A stretch of 64,000 bases of DNA. It comes from Natronococcus pandeyae (lineage in GTDB: Archaea; Halobacteriota; Halobacteria; Halobacteriales; Natrialbaceae). How positions within the stretch are numbered: the first letter of the stretch is position 1; each line of letters starts with the position of its first letter. Shown piece after piece: positions 16,003-25,137 of the stretch. Below the pieces are notes generated by a model. The model searched no databases, was not told where the DNA came from, and was given only the letters and a program-made list of their open reading frames with translations. The stretch is from the NCBI RefSeq assembly GCF_008122205.1, contig NZ_PHNJ01000002.1, forward strand, positions 434,001 through 498,000. The letters run 5' to 3'. The position numbers were made by a program, and so were the translations under genes.

Positions 16003-17034
16003 ATGCCAGAAGCAGACCTCGAAACGCTCCCCGGTGTTGGACCAGCAACCGCAGACAAGCTTCACGAAGCCGGCTTCGACTCCTTCGAGAGCCTGGCCGT
16101 CGCCTCGCCTTCCGAACTCTCGAACACGGCCGACGTCGGCGAGTCTACCTCCTCGGACATCGTCCGTGCGGCTCGCGACGCAGCCGACGTCGGCGGCTTC
16201 GAGACCGGTTCGACCGTCCTCGAGCGACGAAACGAGATCGGCAAACTGAGTTGGCACAACGACGCGGTCGACGACCTCCTCGGTGGCGGTATCGAAACCC
16301 AGTCGATCACCGAGGTGTACGGTGAGTTCGGCTCGGGCAAGTCCCAGGTCACACACCAGATGGCCGTCAACGTTCAGCTCCCCAAGGAGGTCGGCGGTCT
16401 CCACGGTCGCGCCATCTTCGTGGACAGCGAGGACACGTTCCGCCCCGAGCGGATCGACGACATGGTTCGCGGGCTTCCAGACGAGGTCATCGAGGCCACG
16501 CTCGAGGACCGCGAGATCGAGGGTTCACCCGGCGACGAAGACGCCATGGACGCACTCATCGAGGACGTCCTCGAGAAAATCCACGTCGCGAAGGCGTTCA
16601 ACTCCAACCACCAGATGCTGCTCGCGGAGAAGGCAAAGGAACTCGCCGGCGAACATGAGAACTCGGAGTACCCCGTTCGCCTGCTCTGTATCGACTCGCT
16701 GACCGCCCACTTCCGTGCGGAGTACGTCGGTCGTGGCGAACTCGCGGACCGCCAGCAGAAGCTCAACAAGCACCTCCACGACATCGACAAGGTCGGCAAC
16801 CTCTACAACTGCGCCATCATCGTCACGAACCAGGTCGCCTCGAACCCCGACTCGTTCTTCGGCGACCCGACCCAGCCGATCGGTGGCAACATCCTCGGCC
16901 ACAAGTCGACCTTCCGGATTTACCTCCGGAAGTCGAAGGGGAACAAGCGGATCGTCCGCCTGGTCGACGCACCGAACCTCGCCGACGGCGAGGCTGTCAT
17001 GCGCGTCGAGGACGGCGGACTGAAGCCCGAGTAA
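16003..17034 (+). CDS. radA: DNA repair and recombination protein RadA
   Basis: The archaeal RecA/Rad51 recombinase, 343 residues, which forms filaments on single-stranded DNA and catalyses strand exchange. Residues 6-60 form the helix-hairpin-helix N-terminal domain ([12 protein letters not shown]). Walker A is GEFGSGKS at 107-114, and Walker B is in [12 protein letters not shown]. The polymerisation-type motif is near residue 70 and the L2 region carries [21 protein letters not shown]. There is no intein. The C terminus [10 protein letters not shown] is typical. It is transcribed alone, convergent with sufU. Confidence 0.97.
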   Translation: MPEADLETLPGVGPATADKLHEAGFDSFESLAVASPSELSNTADVGESTSSDIVRAARDAADVGGFETGSTVLERRNEIGKLSWHNDAVDDLLGGGIETQSITEVYGEFGSGKSQVTHQMAVNVQLPKEVGGLHGRAIFVDSEDTFRPERIDDMVRGLPDEVIEATLEDREIEGSPGDEDAMDALIEDVLEKIHVAKAFNSNHQMLLAEKAKELAGEHENSEYPVRLLCIDSLTAHFRAEYVGRGELADRQQKLNKHLHDIDKVGNLYNCAIIVTNQVASNPDSFFGDPTQPIGGNILGHKSTFRIYLRKSKGNKRIVRLVDAPNLADGEAVMRVEDGGLKPE

Positions 17035-17186
17035 CGGCCCGACGAACGCTCGTCGGCTGACGGTACCCGGATCGCTTCTCTCTTGATCGTTTCTCCTCTG
17101 ATCGCTTTGCGAGTGGCTCGAGCACCGTGGACTAGTTCGCGGACTCGCTGCGCGAGGAAAATTCCGTATGGGACGAGTCAGACTCG

Positions 17187-17606
17187 TTAGTCTTCGGTCG
17201 TCGTCTTGTCCTTGTCGAGTTCGCCCTGGTAGATCTCCGCGCCGTCCTGGGCGACCTTCTCCGCGAGGACGGCACACTTCACTCGCATCGGCGAGATGTC
17301 GACGCCGAGCATGTCGATGACGTCGTCGCGGTCCATCTCGAGCAACTCGTCGATACTCTTCCCTTTGAGCTCTCCGGAGAGCATGCTCGCCGACGCCTGA
17401 CTGATCGCACAGCCGTCGCCGGAGAAGGCGACGTACTCGATCGTCTCCTCGTCGTCGGCGAGTTTGACGTCCATTCGAATCTCGTCACCACACATCGGGT
17501 TCTCGCCGATGTGGGTGAAGGTCGGATCCTCGAGTTCCCCGTAGTTACGCGGGTTCTTGTAGTGGTCGAGGATCTGCTGTCGGTACATATCAGAGCCGAG
17601 TCCCAT
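17187..17606 (-). CDS. sufU: Fe-S cluster assembly scaffold SufU/IscU
   Basis: A 139-residue scaffold or sulfur-transfer protein of the IscU/SufU family. The three conserved cysteines are present: NPMCGDE, GDGCAIS and VKCAVLAEK. The spacing between the second and third (an insertion around residues 75-110) resembles the SufU branch, which takes sulfur from SufS. The ATG at 17606 sits about 28 bases after a TATA-like CTTTTACAA on the minus strand (17628-17636), so it is preferred over upstream codons in the open frame. The cysteine desulfurase sufS is 1.3 kb upstream on the same strand. Confidence 0.9.
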   Translation of the reverse strand: MGLGSDMYRQQILDHYKNPRNYGELEDPTFTHIGENPMCGDEIRMDVKLADDEETIEYVAFSGDGCAISQASASMLSGELKGKSIDELLEMDRDDVIDMLGVDISPMRVKCAVLAEKVAQDGAEIYQGELDKDKTTTED

Positions 17607-17625
17607 CTTGGATACGCGTACGGCT

Positions 17626-17637
17626 GTGCGTTGTAAA
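17626..17637 (-). promoter_or_regulatory. TATA-like box of sufU
   Basis: The minus strand reads CCCTTTTACAAC, ending about 20 bases and centred about 27 bases ahead of the sufU ATG at 17606. This supports both the start choice and an independent promoter for sufU. Confidence 0.5.
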
Positions 17638-17760
17638 AGGGTTCCGGGGAGGACGAGAGCCGTCGCTACGGATCCGGTATCGATCGAAAAACCGGTCTCG
17701 GATGTAACGCCGCATCCGGAACGTGTCGGGTTGGTCACGATCGGTTGATCGACGATACTG

Positions 17761-18009
17761 TTATGTTGAACCCCGGCCGACTGGTGGGTTCAGGTAACAG
17801 GCGTCGACGATTGTGATGACGCCGATGATCGCCGCGATCAGGAGTGCGTGCATGATCGGCAGGCTCAGCACGCTCGCGGCGGACAGAGCGACCACGAACG
17901 CGATCGGGATAATCCCGAGCACGAAATCGTACCGGTTTACCGCGGCGAGAACGTCGACCAGGGCATCGAACGGATCCCGTCCGGATCGTTTGCGCGCAGT
18001 TTCGTACAT
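17761..18009 (-). CDS. Small two-span membrane protein
   Basis: An 82-residue protein: a basic, soluble N terminus (MYETARKRSGRDP), two hydrophobic segments (about residues 28-46 and 50-70), and a short tail. The ATG at 18009 is chosen over a GTG three codons upstream because GAGGTGA, a good Shine-Dalgarno sequence, ends six bases ahead of it. It lies between the HD hydrolase and sufU on the same strand. I do not recognise a family. Confidence 0.6.
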   Translation of the reverse strand: MYETARKRSGRDPFDALVDVLAAVNRYDFVLGIIPIAFVVALSAASVLSLPIMHALLIAAIIGVITIVDACYLNPPVGRGST

Positions 18010-18114
18010 CGTTCTCACCTCGGCGGTTACCCGTACGCAGCCGAATTTGAAAAAACTTTCTGGGAGTTTGTTACTGCCCGACCGACTACTGCTGCGATAC
18101 TGGTGCCGGATCGG

Positions 18115-18747
18115 CTACGCGTCGCCAGCCGCTTCCGCGTCGAATCGCTCGAGGTAGTCGCGAACGAACTCCGCGCGGTCGGCGGCGAGTTCTTGCCCGG
18201 CGCCGGTGTACATCCGATCCGGCAGATCGAGGATCTTCTTGTAGAAGTGGTTGTACTGCGACCGGCCGGCCGCAGTGTCGTCGTCGACTACAGGAACGGC
18301 GGGATCGTGGATCGGACTCCCGATGACCGAACCGTGGGCGAACACGCGGGCGATGCCGACCGCGCCGAGCGCGTCGAGGTTGTCCGCATCGGAGACGATC
18401 TCGGCCTCGAGCGTCTCGGGGTCGACGTCGTTCGAGTAGCGGTGTGAACGGATGCAGTGTTGTACCCGCTCGATCGTCTGCTCGCCCGCGCTGAGGTCCT
18501 CGAGAATCTGTCCGGCCTCTCGAGCGCCCCAGGTCGCGTGATCGTCGATCTCGCCGCGGTCCTCCCGTTCGCGGCCGACGTCGTGAAGGGCGACGGCGAG
18601 TTGGACGACGCGTTCATCGACGGGCTCGGAGTGCTCCGCGACGAGGGTTTCGGCCAGGGCTGTGACGCGCTGAACGTGGTGCCAGTCGTGGGCCGGCGGG
18701 GCGTCCTCGAAGTACGGGCGGGCGCGGTCACGAACGGTCTCGAGCAT
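18115..18747 (-). CDS. HD domain phosphohydrolase
   Basis: A 210-residue HD-superfamily metal-dependent phosphohydrolase of the YedJ type. The metal-binding pattern is visible: H in HDWHHVQRV (about residue 20), HD in ALHDVGRE (about 55), HATWGAREA (about 70), and a final D in SDADNLDALG (about 120). Such enzymes cleave nucleotides or other phosphate esters; the substrate is not known. It is about 200 bases downstream of sufS on the same strand. Cytoplasmic. Confidence 0.85.
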   Translation of the reverse strand: MLETVRDRARPYFEDAPPAHDWHHVQRVTALAETLVAEHSEPVDERVVQLAVALHDVGREREDRGEIDDHATWGAREAGQILEDLSAGEQTIERVQHCIRSHRYSNDVDPETLEAEIVSDADNLDALGAVGIARVFAHGSVIGSPIHDPAVPVVDDDTAAGRSQYNHFYKKILDLPDRMYTGAGQELAADRAEFVRDYLERFDAEAAGDA

Positions 18748-18837
18748 ACCAGTCGCGTTTCGCGGTGGTCGTAATAAGGTTACACGTCTGACCGGTCGTC
18801 TCTCTCCGATCCGCGTTGTCGGCGTCGAGCCGATCCT

Positions 18838-18879
18838 TCTACGCGAACAGCTGTCGCGCCATGCGAGACTCAGTCTCGC
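18838..18879. repeat. Partial copy of the sufS 3' end with a small hairpin
   Basis: On the minus strand, bases 18840-18860 read GCGCGACAGCTGTTCGCGTA, matching 18 of 21 positions at the true end of sufS (codons for ARQLFA and stop) 113 bases away. A perfect 7-bp hairpin (GCGAGAC TCA GTCTCGC, 18863-18879) lies beside it. This looks like a relic of a tandem duplication or recombination at the sufS terminus. Confidence 0.45.
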
Positions 18880-18952
18880 TGGCCTTCGTTCGTTCCGTTG
18901 TTCACTCGCGAAGACGTCGTCGAGCGCACTCTCCTCGAACTCCGTCGTTCGC

Positions 18953-20200
18953 TTACGCGAACAACTGTCGTGCGTCGTCCAGTGCAGCGACTAGCTTGTC
19001 GACCTCCTCCCGCGTGTTGTAGACGTAGAACGAGGCTCGAGTCGACGCCGGGACGCCCAGCTTGTCGTGCAGCGGCTGGGTACAGTGGTCGCCGGCGCGG
19101 ACGGCGATCGTGTGGTCGTTCATGATCGAGGTGAGGTCGTGGGCGTGGACGTTCTCGAGGTTGAAGCTGACGAGACCACCACGGTCGGGGCCGGGTTCCG
19201 GGCCGTAGATCTCGACGTCGCCCTCGTCCTCGAGTCGCTCGTAGGCGTAGCGGGCGAGGTCCTGTTCGTGCTCACGGATGCGGTCCATGCCGATCTCCTC
19301 GAGCCAGTCGACGGCCGCGTGGAGGCCGACGGCCTCGGCGATCGGTGGCGTGCCGGGTTCGAACTTCCAGGGGAGGTCGCCCCAGGTCGACTCCTCGAAG
19401 GTGACCTTGCGGATCATCCCGCCGCCGTAGAGGTAGGGCTCCATCGCCTCGAGGAGTTCCTTCTTGCCGTAGAGGACGCCGATCCCGGTGGGACCGGCCA
19501 TCTTGTGGCCCGAGAAGGCGTAGAAGTCGGCGTCGATCTCCTCGACGTCGACGGGCTGGTTGGGGACGGCCTGGGCGCCGTCGATAAACGAGAGCGCGTC
19601 GTGCTCGTGGGCCAGATCCGTGAGTTCGGAGACCGGGTTGACCGTGCCGAGCGTGTTCGAGACGTGGACCGCCGAAACGAGCGCCGTCTCGTCGGTGATG
19701 AGTTCCTCTGCGTGGTCCATGTCGAGACGACCCTCCTCGTCGACCCGAATGTACTCGACGCTGGCGCCGGTCCGCATGGCGATCTGCTGCCAGGTCACCA
19801 GCGAGGCGTGGTGTTCCATCTCGGTGAGGACGACCTCGTCCTCGGGGCCGAGTTCGTTCAGCCCCCACGAGTAAGCGAGGAGGTTCTCGCTCTCGGTCGT
19901 ATTCTTCGTGAAAATGACCTCCTCGCGGCCGCCGCTGGCACCGATGAACTCCGCGACGCGGTCGTGGGCCTCCTCGTAGGCCTCCGAGGCTTCCTGACTC
20001 AGGTGGTGGATCCCCCGGTGGACGTTCGAGTTGTACCGTCGATAGTAGTCGCTCATCGCGTCGACGACCGGATCCGGCGTCTGCGTCGTCGCCGCGTTAT
20101 CGAGGTAGACGACCTGCTGGTCGTCGAACTCCCGCTCGAGGATCGGAAACTCCTCGCGGATGGCCTCGACGTCGAGTGCCTCGAGGTTCTGCTGACTCAT
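18953..20200 (-). CDS. sufS: Cysteine desulfurase SufS
   Basis: A 415-residue PLP enzyme that releases sulfur from cysteine as a protein persulfide for Fe-S cluster assembly. The PLP lysine is K233 in AFSGHKMAGPTG. The catalytic cysteine is C373 in RAGDHCTQPLH, on the short loop of group II (SufS-type) enzymes. DGAQ (about 208-211) contacts the cofactor. SufU lies downstream on the same strand and is the likely sulfur acceptor. Upstream DNA is G-rich on the plus strand with an inverted repeat. The suf transporter-like core genes (sufBCD) are not in this window. Confidence 0.94.
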   Translation of the reverse strand: MSQQNLEALDVEAIREEFPILEREFDDQQVVYLDNAATTQTPDPVVDAMSDYYRRYNSNVHRGIHHLSQEASEAYEEAHDRVAEFIGASGGREEVIFTKNTTESENLLAYSWGLNELGPEDEVVLTEMEHHASLVTWQQIAMRTGASVEYIRVDEEGRLDMDHAEELITDETALVSAVHVSNTLGTVNPVSELTDLAHEHDALSFIDGAQAVPNQPVDVEEIDADFYAFSGHKMAGPTGIGVLYGKKELLEAMEPYLYGGGMIRKVTFEESTWGDLPWKFEPGTPPIAEAVGLHAAVDWLEEIGMDRIREHEQDLARYAYERLEDEGDVEIYGPEPGPDRGGLVSFNLENVHAHDLTSIMNDHTIAVRAGDHCTQPLHDKLGVPASTRASFYVYNTREEVDKLVAALDDARQLFA

Positions 20201-20519
20201 TGGTAACTAGCAGGGTTCCCAGACAAAACACTCCTTCGGTCCGTGGGCTGGTCCGACGGATACCTCGAGCTACTGCCGTTGCAGTCGCTCGTCGACGAAG
20301 TCACGAGAGGGGAAAAGTGGGTGGTGGTGGTGGTGTGTCACGACAGGGGGTGTCGAACGACTCAGTGGTGGTGGTGGGTGGGGTGGGGGCCCTGTCGTAC
20401 TACAACGTAGAGGGGCATTGCCAATACCCTTGTCCCCAACAGGATTTGGTATCACGATCGCCGACCGACGTGGCACAGTTTCGAGAGCATCCCTCTCGTC
20501 TCGTCAGCGGCGACGGCGA
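20201..20519. promoter_or_regulatory. G-rich tract and inverted repeat upstream of sufS
   Basis: This 319-base gap has no gene. On the plus strand, 20318-20336 is (GGT)n-like and 20366-20389 is a G-rich run ending GGGTGGGGTGGGGG. The second run lies inside the loop of a 9-bp inverted repeat (ACGACAGGG 20340-20348, CCCTGTCGT 20390-20398). The region is the 5' side of sufS, so a folded control element or small RNA is possible. G-quadruplex formation is inference from the G runs. Confidence 0.45.
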
Positions 20520-21392
20520 CTACTGCTGGACCTCGAGCACCCGTGTGCTGCAGTCGTTGCAGGTGATCGCGTACACTTCGTAGGAGCGACAGCAGGATTC
20601 GACGGTCTCGGCGTCGAGCGAGACCGGGCCGTCACAGGCGGGACAGCGTTCGGCGAACGCGCGCAGCCCGCTGGCGAGCCGGCTTCGCTGTTCGAGATCC
20701 AGCGACTCCCAGTTCGGGAGCCGATCTGTGAGCGTTCGCGAGGCAGCGAGATCGGCGACCAGCGCGGCGTCCGACTCCCACTTGGCGGCCAGTCGGCCGT
20801 CGACGCGGGCGAGGGCGTGGCCATCCGTCTGCGTGACCGTCACCGCCCCGGGTTCGGACTCGAGAAACGTCGCAACCTGTCGCTCTCGCTCGCCGTCGCG
20901 GATCCCCTCGATCGCGTCCCGCCACGCCGTTCGGGTCCCGTCGGTGAGACAGAGGTCCTCCGCGGCATCGGCCGCAGTCGCGCCGCCGTCCGTCGTCCCG
21001 GAACACGGTGTGACGACGCCGTGTTCGAGGAATGCCTGTTCGGGGTCGACGGGCTCGGGCTCAGGTTCAGCACCATCGTCGATCTCACCGTCGTGCTCGT
21101 TCTCGAGGGTCGTTACTGCTGGTTCGGGGCCCTTGTCGAACATCGCGAGCAGCCAGTCCGGAACGTACTGCTTCGTCAGACTCGGCGTTCCGGGAACCAG
21201 GTATCCCCGGAGATAGATCGCCGCCAGCGAGAGGCCGAGGACGATGGGCGCCAGCGGAGCGGAGACGACGGCGACGCCGATCGCGAGGAGGCCCGCGATT
21301 GCGACGTTGACCACCGTACACGGTGTACAGCGGTTGTCACCCGTGTACTCCGGCTGCCGAAGCCGCTCGGTGAACGCTGCGATATCGACCAT
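20520..21392 (-). CDS. Membrane protein with C-terminal zinc-finger region, unknown
   Basis: A 290-residue protein. Near the N terminus is a CTPC motif (about residues 22-25) followed by two hydrophobic segments (about 28-45 and 48-64). The middle is acidic linker (EPEPEPVDPEQ). The C-terminal 60 residues contain CPACDGPVS, a CC pair and CNDCSTRVLEV, a probable zinc-binding fold. I do not recognise the family; the layout suggests a membrane-tethered zinc protein facing the cytoplasm. It stands alone upstream of the DUF424/TPR pair, convergent with none of its neighbours. Confidence 0.7.
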   Translation of the reverse strand: MVDIAAFTERLRQPEYTGDNRCTPCTVVNVAIAGLLAIGVAVVSAPLAPIVLGLSLAAIYLRGYLVPGTPSLTKQYVPDWLLAMFDKGPEPAVTTLENEHDGEIDDGAEPEPEPVDPEQAFLEHGVVTPCSGTTDGGATAADAAEDLCLTDGTRTAWRDAIEGIRDGERERQVATFLESEPGAVTVTQTDGHALARVDGRLAAKWESDAALVADLAASRTLTDRLPNWESLDLEQRSRLASGLRAFAERCPACDGPVSLDAETVESCCRSYEVYAITCNDCSTRVLEVQQ

Positions 21393-21540
21393 CGTTCGTC
21401 AGACTAGTCCACGAATCAAAAAGCGTTCCGTCGGTTTCAGGGACGGTGTTCAGCGTACACCGACTCGCTGAGAGAATCGAACACCGGACGCTGCTCACTC
21501 ACGGTAGTATTCGAACACGGCCGTTTCAGGTCGGAACGGC

Positions 21541-21834
21541 TCAGTACATCCGCAAGAGCTGCGCGTGGCGGGTCGCTCCGACCTCGAGGACGTTCGCCTC
21601 GTCGATGAACCCTTCCTCGACCGCGAGTTCGACCGCGCGGGTGCCGACGATGTTGGCGACGGTCGCCCGCGAGAGGCTGTCGACGACTGCGCTCTCGTCG
21701 ACCGTCTCGCCGCCGTAGAACTCCTCGGTGACAGTCAGCGAGAGGTCGCCGCTCTCGAACGTTTCGCCGAGAACGTCCGCGTCACAGACGGCGACGAGCA
21801 GCCCCTCTTCGGTTTCGCGCTCGTTGACGATCAT
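21541..21834 (-). CDS. DUF424 family protein
   Basis: A 97-residue protein starting MIVNERETEEGLLVAVCDAD and containing EEFYGGETVDE and ANIVGTRAVELAVEEGFID. These match the archaeal DUF424 family, small soluble proteins of unknown biochemical role. It starts three bases after the stop of the TPR protein gene, so the two form an operon. The complete short domain is present. Confidence 0.85.
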   Translation of the reverse strand: MIVNERETEEGLLVAVCDADVLGETFESGDLSLTVTEEFYGGETVDESAVVDSLSRATVANIVGTRAVELAVEEGFIDEANVLEVGATRHAQLLRMY

Positions 21835-21837
21835 GCG

Positions 21838-22692
21838 TTACTCGAGTTCCCACTCGCCGTCGCGTTTCGACACCCGCCCCGGATCCGTGATGTCTACGTC
21901 CTCGCTTTGCTGCGGTTGGCCGCCGGCGCCCGACGGCTGTCCGGCCATCTCCTCGCGCTCCTCGACGAGTCGCTGTTCGGCCCGTTCGCGCATCTCGTTT
22001 GCCTCCTCGGCGATCTCCTCGGCCTCGTCGTACTCGCCGAGTTCCTCCAGGATCTCGGCCTTCTCTTCGAGCACTTTCGCGTTGCGCATCCCGAGTCGAA
22101 CCGCGTTGTCGATGCAGTGCAGCGCCTCTTCGGCCAGCCCGCGCTCCGAGAGGAAGAAGGCGCGGTTGAACCAGCCCTCGGCGAACCGCTCGTCGATCTC
22201 GACGGCGCGCTCGGCGTGCTCGAGCGCCTGGGCGGTCTCGCCGAACTCCCAGAGCGCGTACGCGAGGTTCGTTTCGGCGGTGGCGGCGTGTTCGCTCTCG
22301 TCGTCGATCCGTAGTGCCTCGCGGTAGGCGCCGATCGCCTCGTCGTACTCCTCGAGTTCGGCGTGTGCGGCTCCCTTGTTCACCCAGGCCTCCTGTTCGA
22401 GGCGGTCGTCCTCGGCGAACTGGGCGGTTCGATCGAAGGCCTCGGTCGCCTGCTCGTAGCGGTTGATCTGCATGTAGTTCAGCCCGACGTCGAGCAGTTC
22501 GCTCGCCTCGACGTCGTCGCTGTCGATGCTGTGCTTGTCGAGTGTGTCGGTGATGACGCGGGAGTCGACGGGGTCGACCTTCGCGGGGTCGACGCCTAGC
22601 TCCGGCGGGTCGAGATCGAACTCGTCGTAGTCGTCTCCGAAGCCCTCCCCTTCGGAGAACGGATGGTCGCTGTCGCCCTCTCGATCAGTCAT
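21838..22692 (-). CDS. Tetratricopeptide repeat protein
   Basis: A 284-residue acidic protein with at least five TPR-like 34-residue units between about residues 65 and 235, each with the W/G/Y-A-x-F/A-P/D pattern (for example AWVNKGAAHAELEEYDEAIG and NLAYALWEFGETAQALEHAE). The first 60 residues are Asp-rich and the last 45 are a charged coiled-coil and a Gly/Gln tail. TPR proteins act as docking surfaces; the partner here is unknown. Three bases separate it from the DUF424 gene downstream. Confidence 0.88.
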   Translation of the reverse strand: MTDREGDSDHPFSEGEGFGDDYDEFDLDPPELGVDPAKVDPVDSRVITDTLDKHSIDSDDVEASELLDVGLNYMQINRYEQATEAFDRTAQFAEDDRLEQEAWVNKGAAHAELEEYDEAIGAYREALRIDDESEHAATAETNLAYALWEFGETAQALEHAERAVEIDERFAEGWFNRAFFLSERGLAEEALHCIDNAVRLGMRNAKVLEEKAEILEELGEYDEAEEIAEEANEMRERAEQRLVEEREEMAGQPSGAGGQPQQSEDVDITDPGRVSKRDGEWELE

Positions 22693-22794
22693 TGCTGGAA
22701 TGTGGCAGCGACGACTGTTAAGGGCTGCGACCTTCTGGAACGGTCGTGCTCGGTGTTTGTGGTGGTCTTCCGCCGGTCCACCCGACGACGCGTT

Positions 22795-24210
22795 TTATCG
22801 AAGATTCCCCGAGAGCACCTTCGCGGCGACGAGGACGGGGTCCCACGTCGTGTTGAACGGCGGCGCGTACGCCAGATCGTAGTTCTCGAGGTCGTCGACG
22901 GCGGCACCCTCCGTCAGCGCCGCGACGAGCGCGTGGCTCCGGTGGACCGCACCCTCGCCGTACTCGCTGACGAGGCTCGCGCCGAGGAGGCGTCCGGTGT
23001 CGCGGTCGGCCGTCAGCGTGATGGTGACCGTTCCGCCGCCGGGGTAGTAGCCCGCTCGCGACTTCGCGTCGATCGTCTCGCTGATCGGGTCGAAGCCCGC
23101 CTCGAGCGCCTCCTCGTGATCTAGAATCCCGGTTCGGGCGGCCTCGACTTCGAACGCCTTGATCGCCGCCGTTCCCGCGATGGCGCCGCCCGTCGTCGGC
23201 TGTCCGGCGACGGTCTGTCCGACCGCGCGGCCGTGTCGGTTCGCCGTCAGCGCCAGCGGGACGTACGCCGGTTCGCCGGTCACGGCGTGGATCGCCTCCG
23301 CGCAGTCGCCCGCCGCGTAAATGTCGTCGACGCTGGTCTCGCGGTAGGGATCGGTCGCGATCGCACCGGTTTCGCCGAGTTCGACGCCCGCGTCCGCGGC
23401 CAGGTCGGTCCGCGGCCGGACGCCGGTGCCGAGCAGCACCATCTCGACGTTGACGCGTCCGCCGTCGGTGACGACCGCGTCGACGGCCTCTTCTCCGGCG
23501 AGTTCGCGGACCCCGCTCCCGAGGTGCAACACGATATCCTGCTCGCGGAGGTGATCGGCGACGGCCTCGCTGGTCGCCTCGCTGAACCCCTTCAACAGCC
23601 GATCCCCGCGCTGGAACAGGTTGACCTCGAAGCCGTTCGCCGCGAGGGCCTCGGCCATCTCGATCCCGATGTAACCGCCGCCGACGACGGCCACGGGCCC
23701 GGAACAGTCCTCGAGGTAGCGACAGGCCGGTCCGCGGTCGGGCTGCTGGAGCCCCTCTCCGTCGCGGGCTCGAGCGACGTACTCGCGGAGTTCTTTCCCG
23801 TCGCTCATCGAGCCGAGCGTGTAGACGCCCTCGCGGTTGGTGCCGTCGATCGGTGGTACCACTGCTTCGGCGCCGGTCGCGAGCAGCAGGGAGTCGTACG
23901 ACTCCGTCACCGTCCCGGCGTCGCTCTCGGCGGTGACCGTCCGCTCGTCGGGGTCGATCGAGACGACTTCGTGGCCTGTCCGCAGGTCGATGTCGCGCTC
24001 TTCGCGGAACTCCTCGGGGGTGACGGAGACGAGTTCCTCGAGCGACTGAATCTCACCCTTGACGTAGTACGGCAGGCCGCACGCGCCGTAGGAGACCCAC
24101 TCGCCCTTCTCGAAGACGACGACCTCGAGGTCGGGATCGTCGCGTTTGGCCTTGCTCGCCGCGGACATTCCGGCAGCGTCGCCACCGACGACGACGAACG
24201 TATCGGACAT
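22795..24210 (-). CDS. CoA-disulfide reductase-like FAD/NAD(P) oxidoreductase
   Basis: A 471-residue flavoprotein of the single-cysteine disulfide reductase group (CoA-disulfide reductase, NADH oxidase, polysulfide reductase). The FAD motif GGDAAGMSAA starts at residue 9; the redox cysteine is C44 in SYGACGLPYY. The NAD(P) motif is VVGGGYIGIEMAE, the second FAD motif IYAAGDCAEA, and the C-terminal dimerisation domain is present. The reaction is NAD(P)H-dependent reduction of a low-molecular-weight disulfide or oxygen; haloarchaea use gamma-glutamylcysteine, so a role in thiol redox is plausible. A gshA-like gene lies 35 kb away in the same window. Confidence 0.85.
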   Translation of the reverse strand: MSDTFVVVGGDAAGMSAASKAKRDDPDLEVVVFEKGEWVSYGACGLPYYVKGEIQSLEELVSVTPEEFREERDIDLRTGHEVVSIDPDERTVTAESDAGTVTESYDSLLLATGAEAVVPPIDGTNREGVYTLGSMSDGKELREYVARARDGEGLQQPDRGPACRYLEDCSGPVAVVGGGYIGIEMAEALAANGFEVNLFQRGDRLLKGFSEATSEAVADHLREQDIVLHLGSGVRELAGEEAVDAVVTDGGRVNVEMVLLGTGVRPRTDLAADAGVELGETGAIATDPYRETSVDDIYAAGDCAEAIHAVTGEPAYVPLALTANRHGRAVGQTVAGQPTTGGAIAGTAAIKAFEVEAARTGILDHEEALEAGFDPISETIDAKSRAGYYPGGGTVTITLTADRDTGRLLGASLVSEYGEGAVHRSHALVAALTEGAAVDDLENYDLAYAPPFNTTWDPVLVAAKVLSGNLR

Positions 24211-24314
24211 GGGGGGCCGTTAGACGCACAGCCGCTTAAGTAGGAGTCAGTCGCGTAATCTCGCCGGCTTTTCCCACCATCAGCGTTGAGTACCGTCCCC
24301 TCCAAAGAGCGAGT

Positions 24315-24872
24315 ATGCGACTGTTCGTCAGCGTCGATCTGCCGGACGACCTCGCGGAACCGGTCGCCGACCTGCAGGCGGAGCTCGCCGAGGCGAGCGG
24401 GCTGAACTTCACCGACCCCGAGCAGGCCCACCTCACGCTGAAGTTCCTCGGCGACGTGGAGGAGGATCGCGTCCCGACGCTCTCGCGGGAGCTTCGAGCC
24501 GCGGTCGACGAGGCCGGTGTGTCACCCTTTACCGTCCGATTCGACGGGCTCGGGGTGTTCCCGGACCTCGACTACATCAGCGTCGTCTGGTTCGGCACCG
24601 AGGCGGGAGGCGAGGAGCTCAGACGCCTCCACGAGACCATCGAGGAACGGACGACGGCGATGGGGTTCGAGGCGGAGTCTCACGACTTCACCCCGCACGT
24701 CACCCTCGCTCGGATGGAACACGCCGGCGGGAAGGAACTGGTCCAGGACGTCGTTCGCGAGCGAGAGCCGACCATCGGCGAGATGCGCGTCGACGAGGTT
24801 CGACTCACCGAGAGCACCACGACGGCCGACGGCCCCGAGTACTCGACGGTCGAACGGTTCCCGCTCGAGTGA
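24315..24872 (+). CDS. thpR: RNA 2',3'-cyclic phosphodiesterase ThpR
   Basis: A 185-residue member of the 2H phosphoesterase superfamily that opens 2',3'-cyclic phosphate ends of RNA. Both HxTx motifs are visible: HLTL at residues 39-42 and HVTL at about 130. The start [13 protein letters not shown] is typical. It is followed by the L39e ribosomal protein gene on the same strand, about 110 bases later, with its own promoter. Confidence 0.92.
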   Translation: MRLFVSVDLPDDLAEPVADLQAELAEASGLNFTDPEQAHLTLKFLGDVEEDRVPTLSRELRAAVDEAGVSPFTVRFDGLGVFPDLDYISVVWFGTEAGGEELRRLHETIEERTTAMGFEAESHDFTPHVTLARMEHAGGKELVQDVVREREPTIGEMRVDEVRLTESTTTADGPEYSTVERFPLE

Positions 24873-24950
24873 CGACGGGTTCTACTCGAGTGACGGGCGT
24901 TTTCCACCCGCTGACGGGCACATGGACGGTGCCCCGCAAGATGGACAAGA

Positions 24951-24957
24951 TTTTAAG
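24951..24957 (+). promoter_or_regulatory. TATA-like box of the rpl39e-rpl31e-eIF6 unit
   Basis: TTTTAAG lies about 28 bases ahead of the L39e ATG at 24983, the normal spacing for a leaderless haloarchaeal message. Confidence 0.5.
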
Positions 24958-24982
24958 CCAGCGTGGGCTACGTCCGGCCACT

Positions 24983-25135
24983 ATGGGTAAGAAGTCGAAG
25001 GGCAAGAAAAAGCGTCTTGCCAAACTCGAGAACCAGAACAGCCGCGTGCCGGTCTGGGTTATGATGAAGACCGACATGGAAGTCCAGCGGAACCCGAAGC
25101 GACGCAACTGGCGGCGCAGCGACACTGACGAGTAA
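24983..25135 (+). CDS. rpl39e: Ribosomal protein L39e (eL39)
   Basis: A 50-residue, strongly basic ribosomal protein, [20 protein letters not shown], ending [15 protein letters not shown], the universal L39e pattern. It lines the peptide exit tunnel of the large subunit. The ATG is the family start, preceded by a TATA-like box at proper distance. L31e begins two bases after its stop. Confidence 0.97.
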   Translation: MGKKSKGKKKRLAKLENQNSRVPVWVMMKTDMEVQRNPKRRNWRRSDTDE

Positions 25136-25137
25136 TC

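Noticed and set aside
15728-16003. 91-residue plus-strand frame before radA
   Set aside because: Ser/Arg/Phe-rich composition from a pyrimidine-rich promoter region; no family pattern, and it runs into the radA start.
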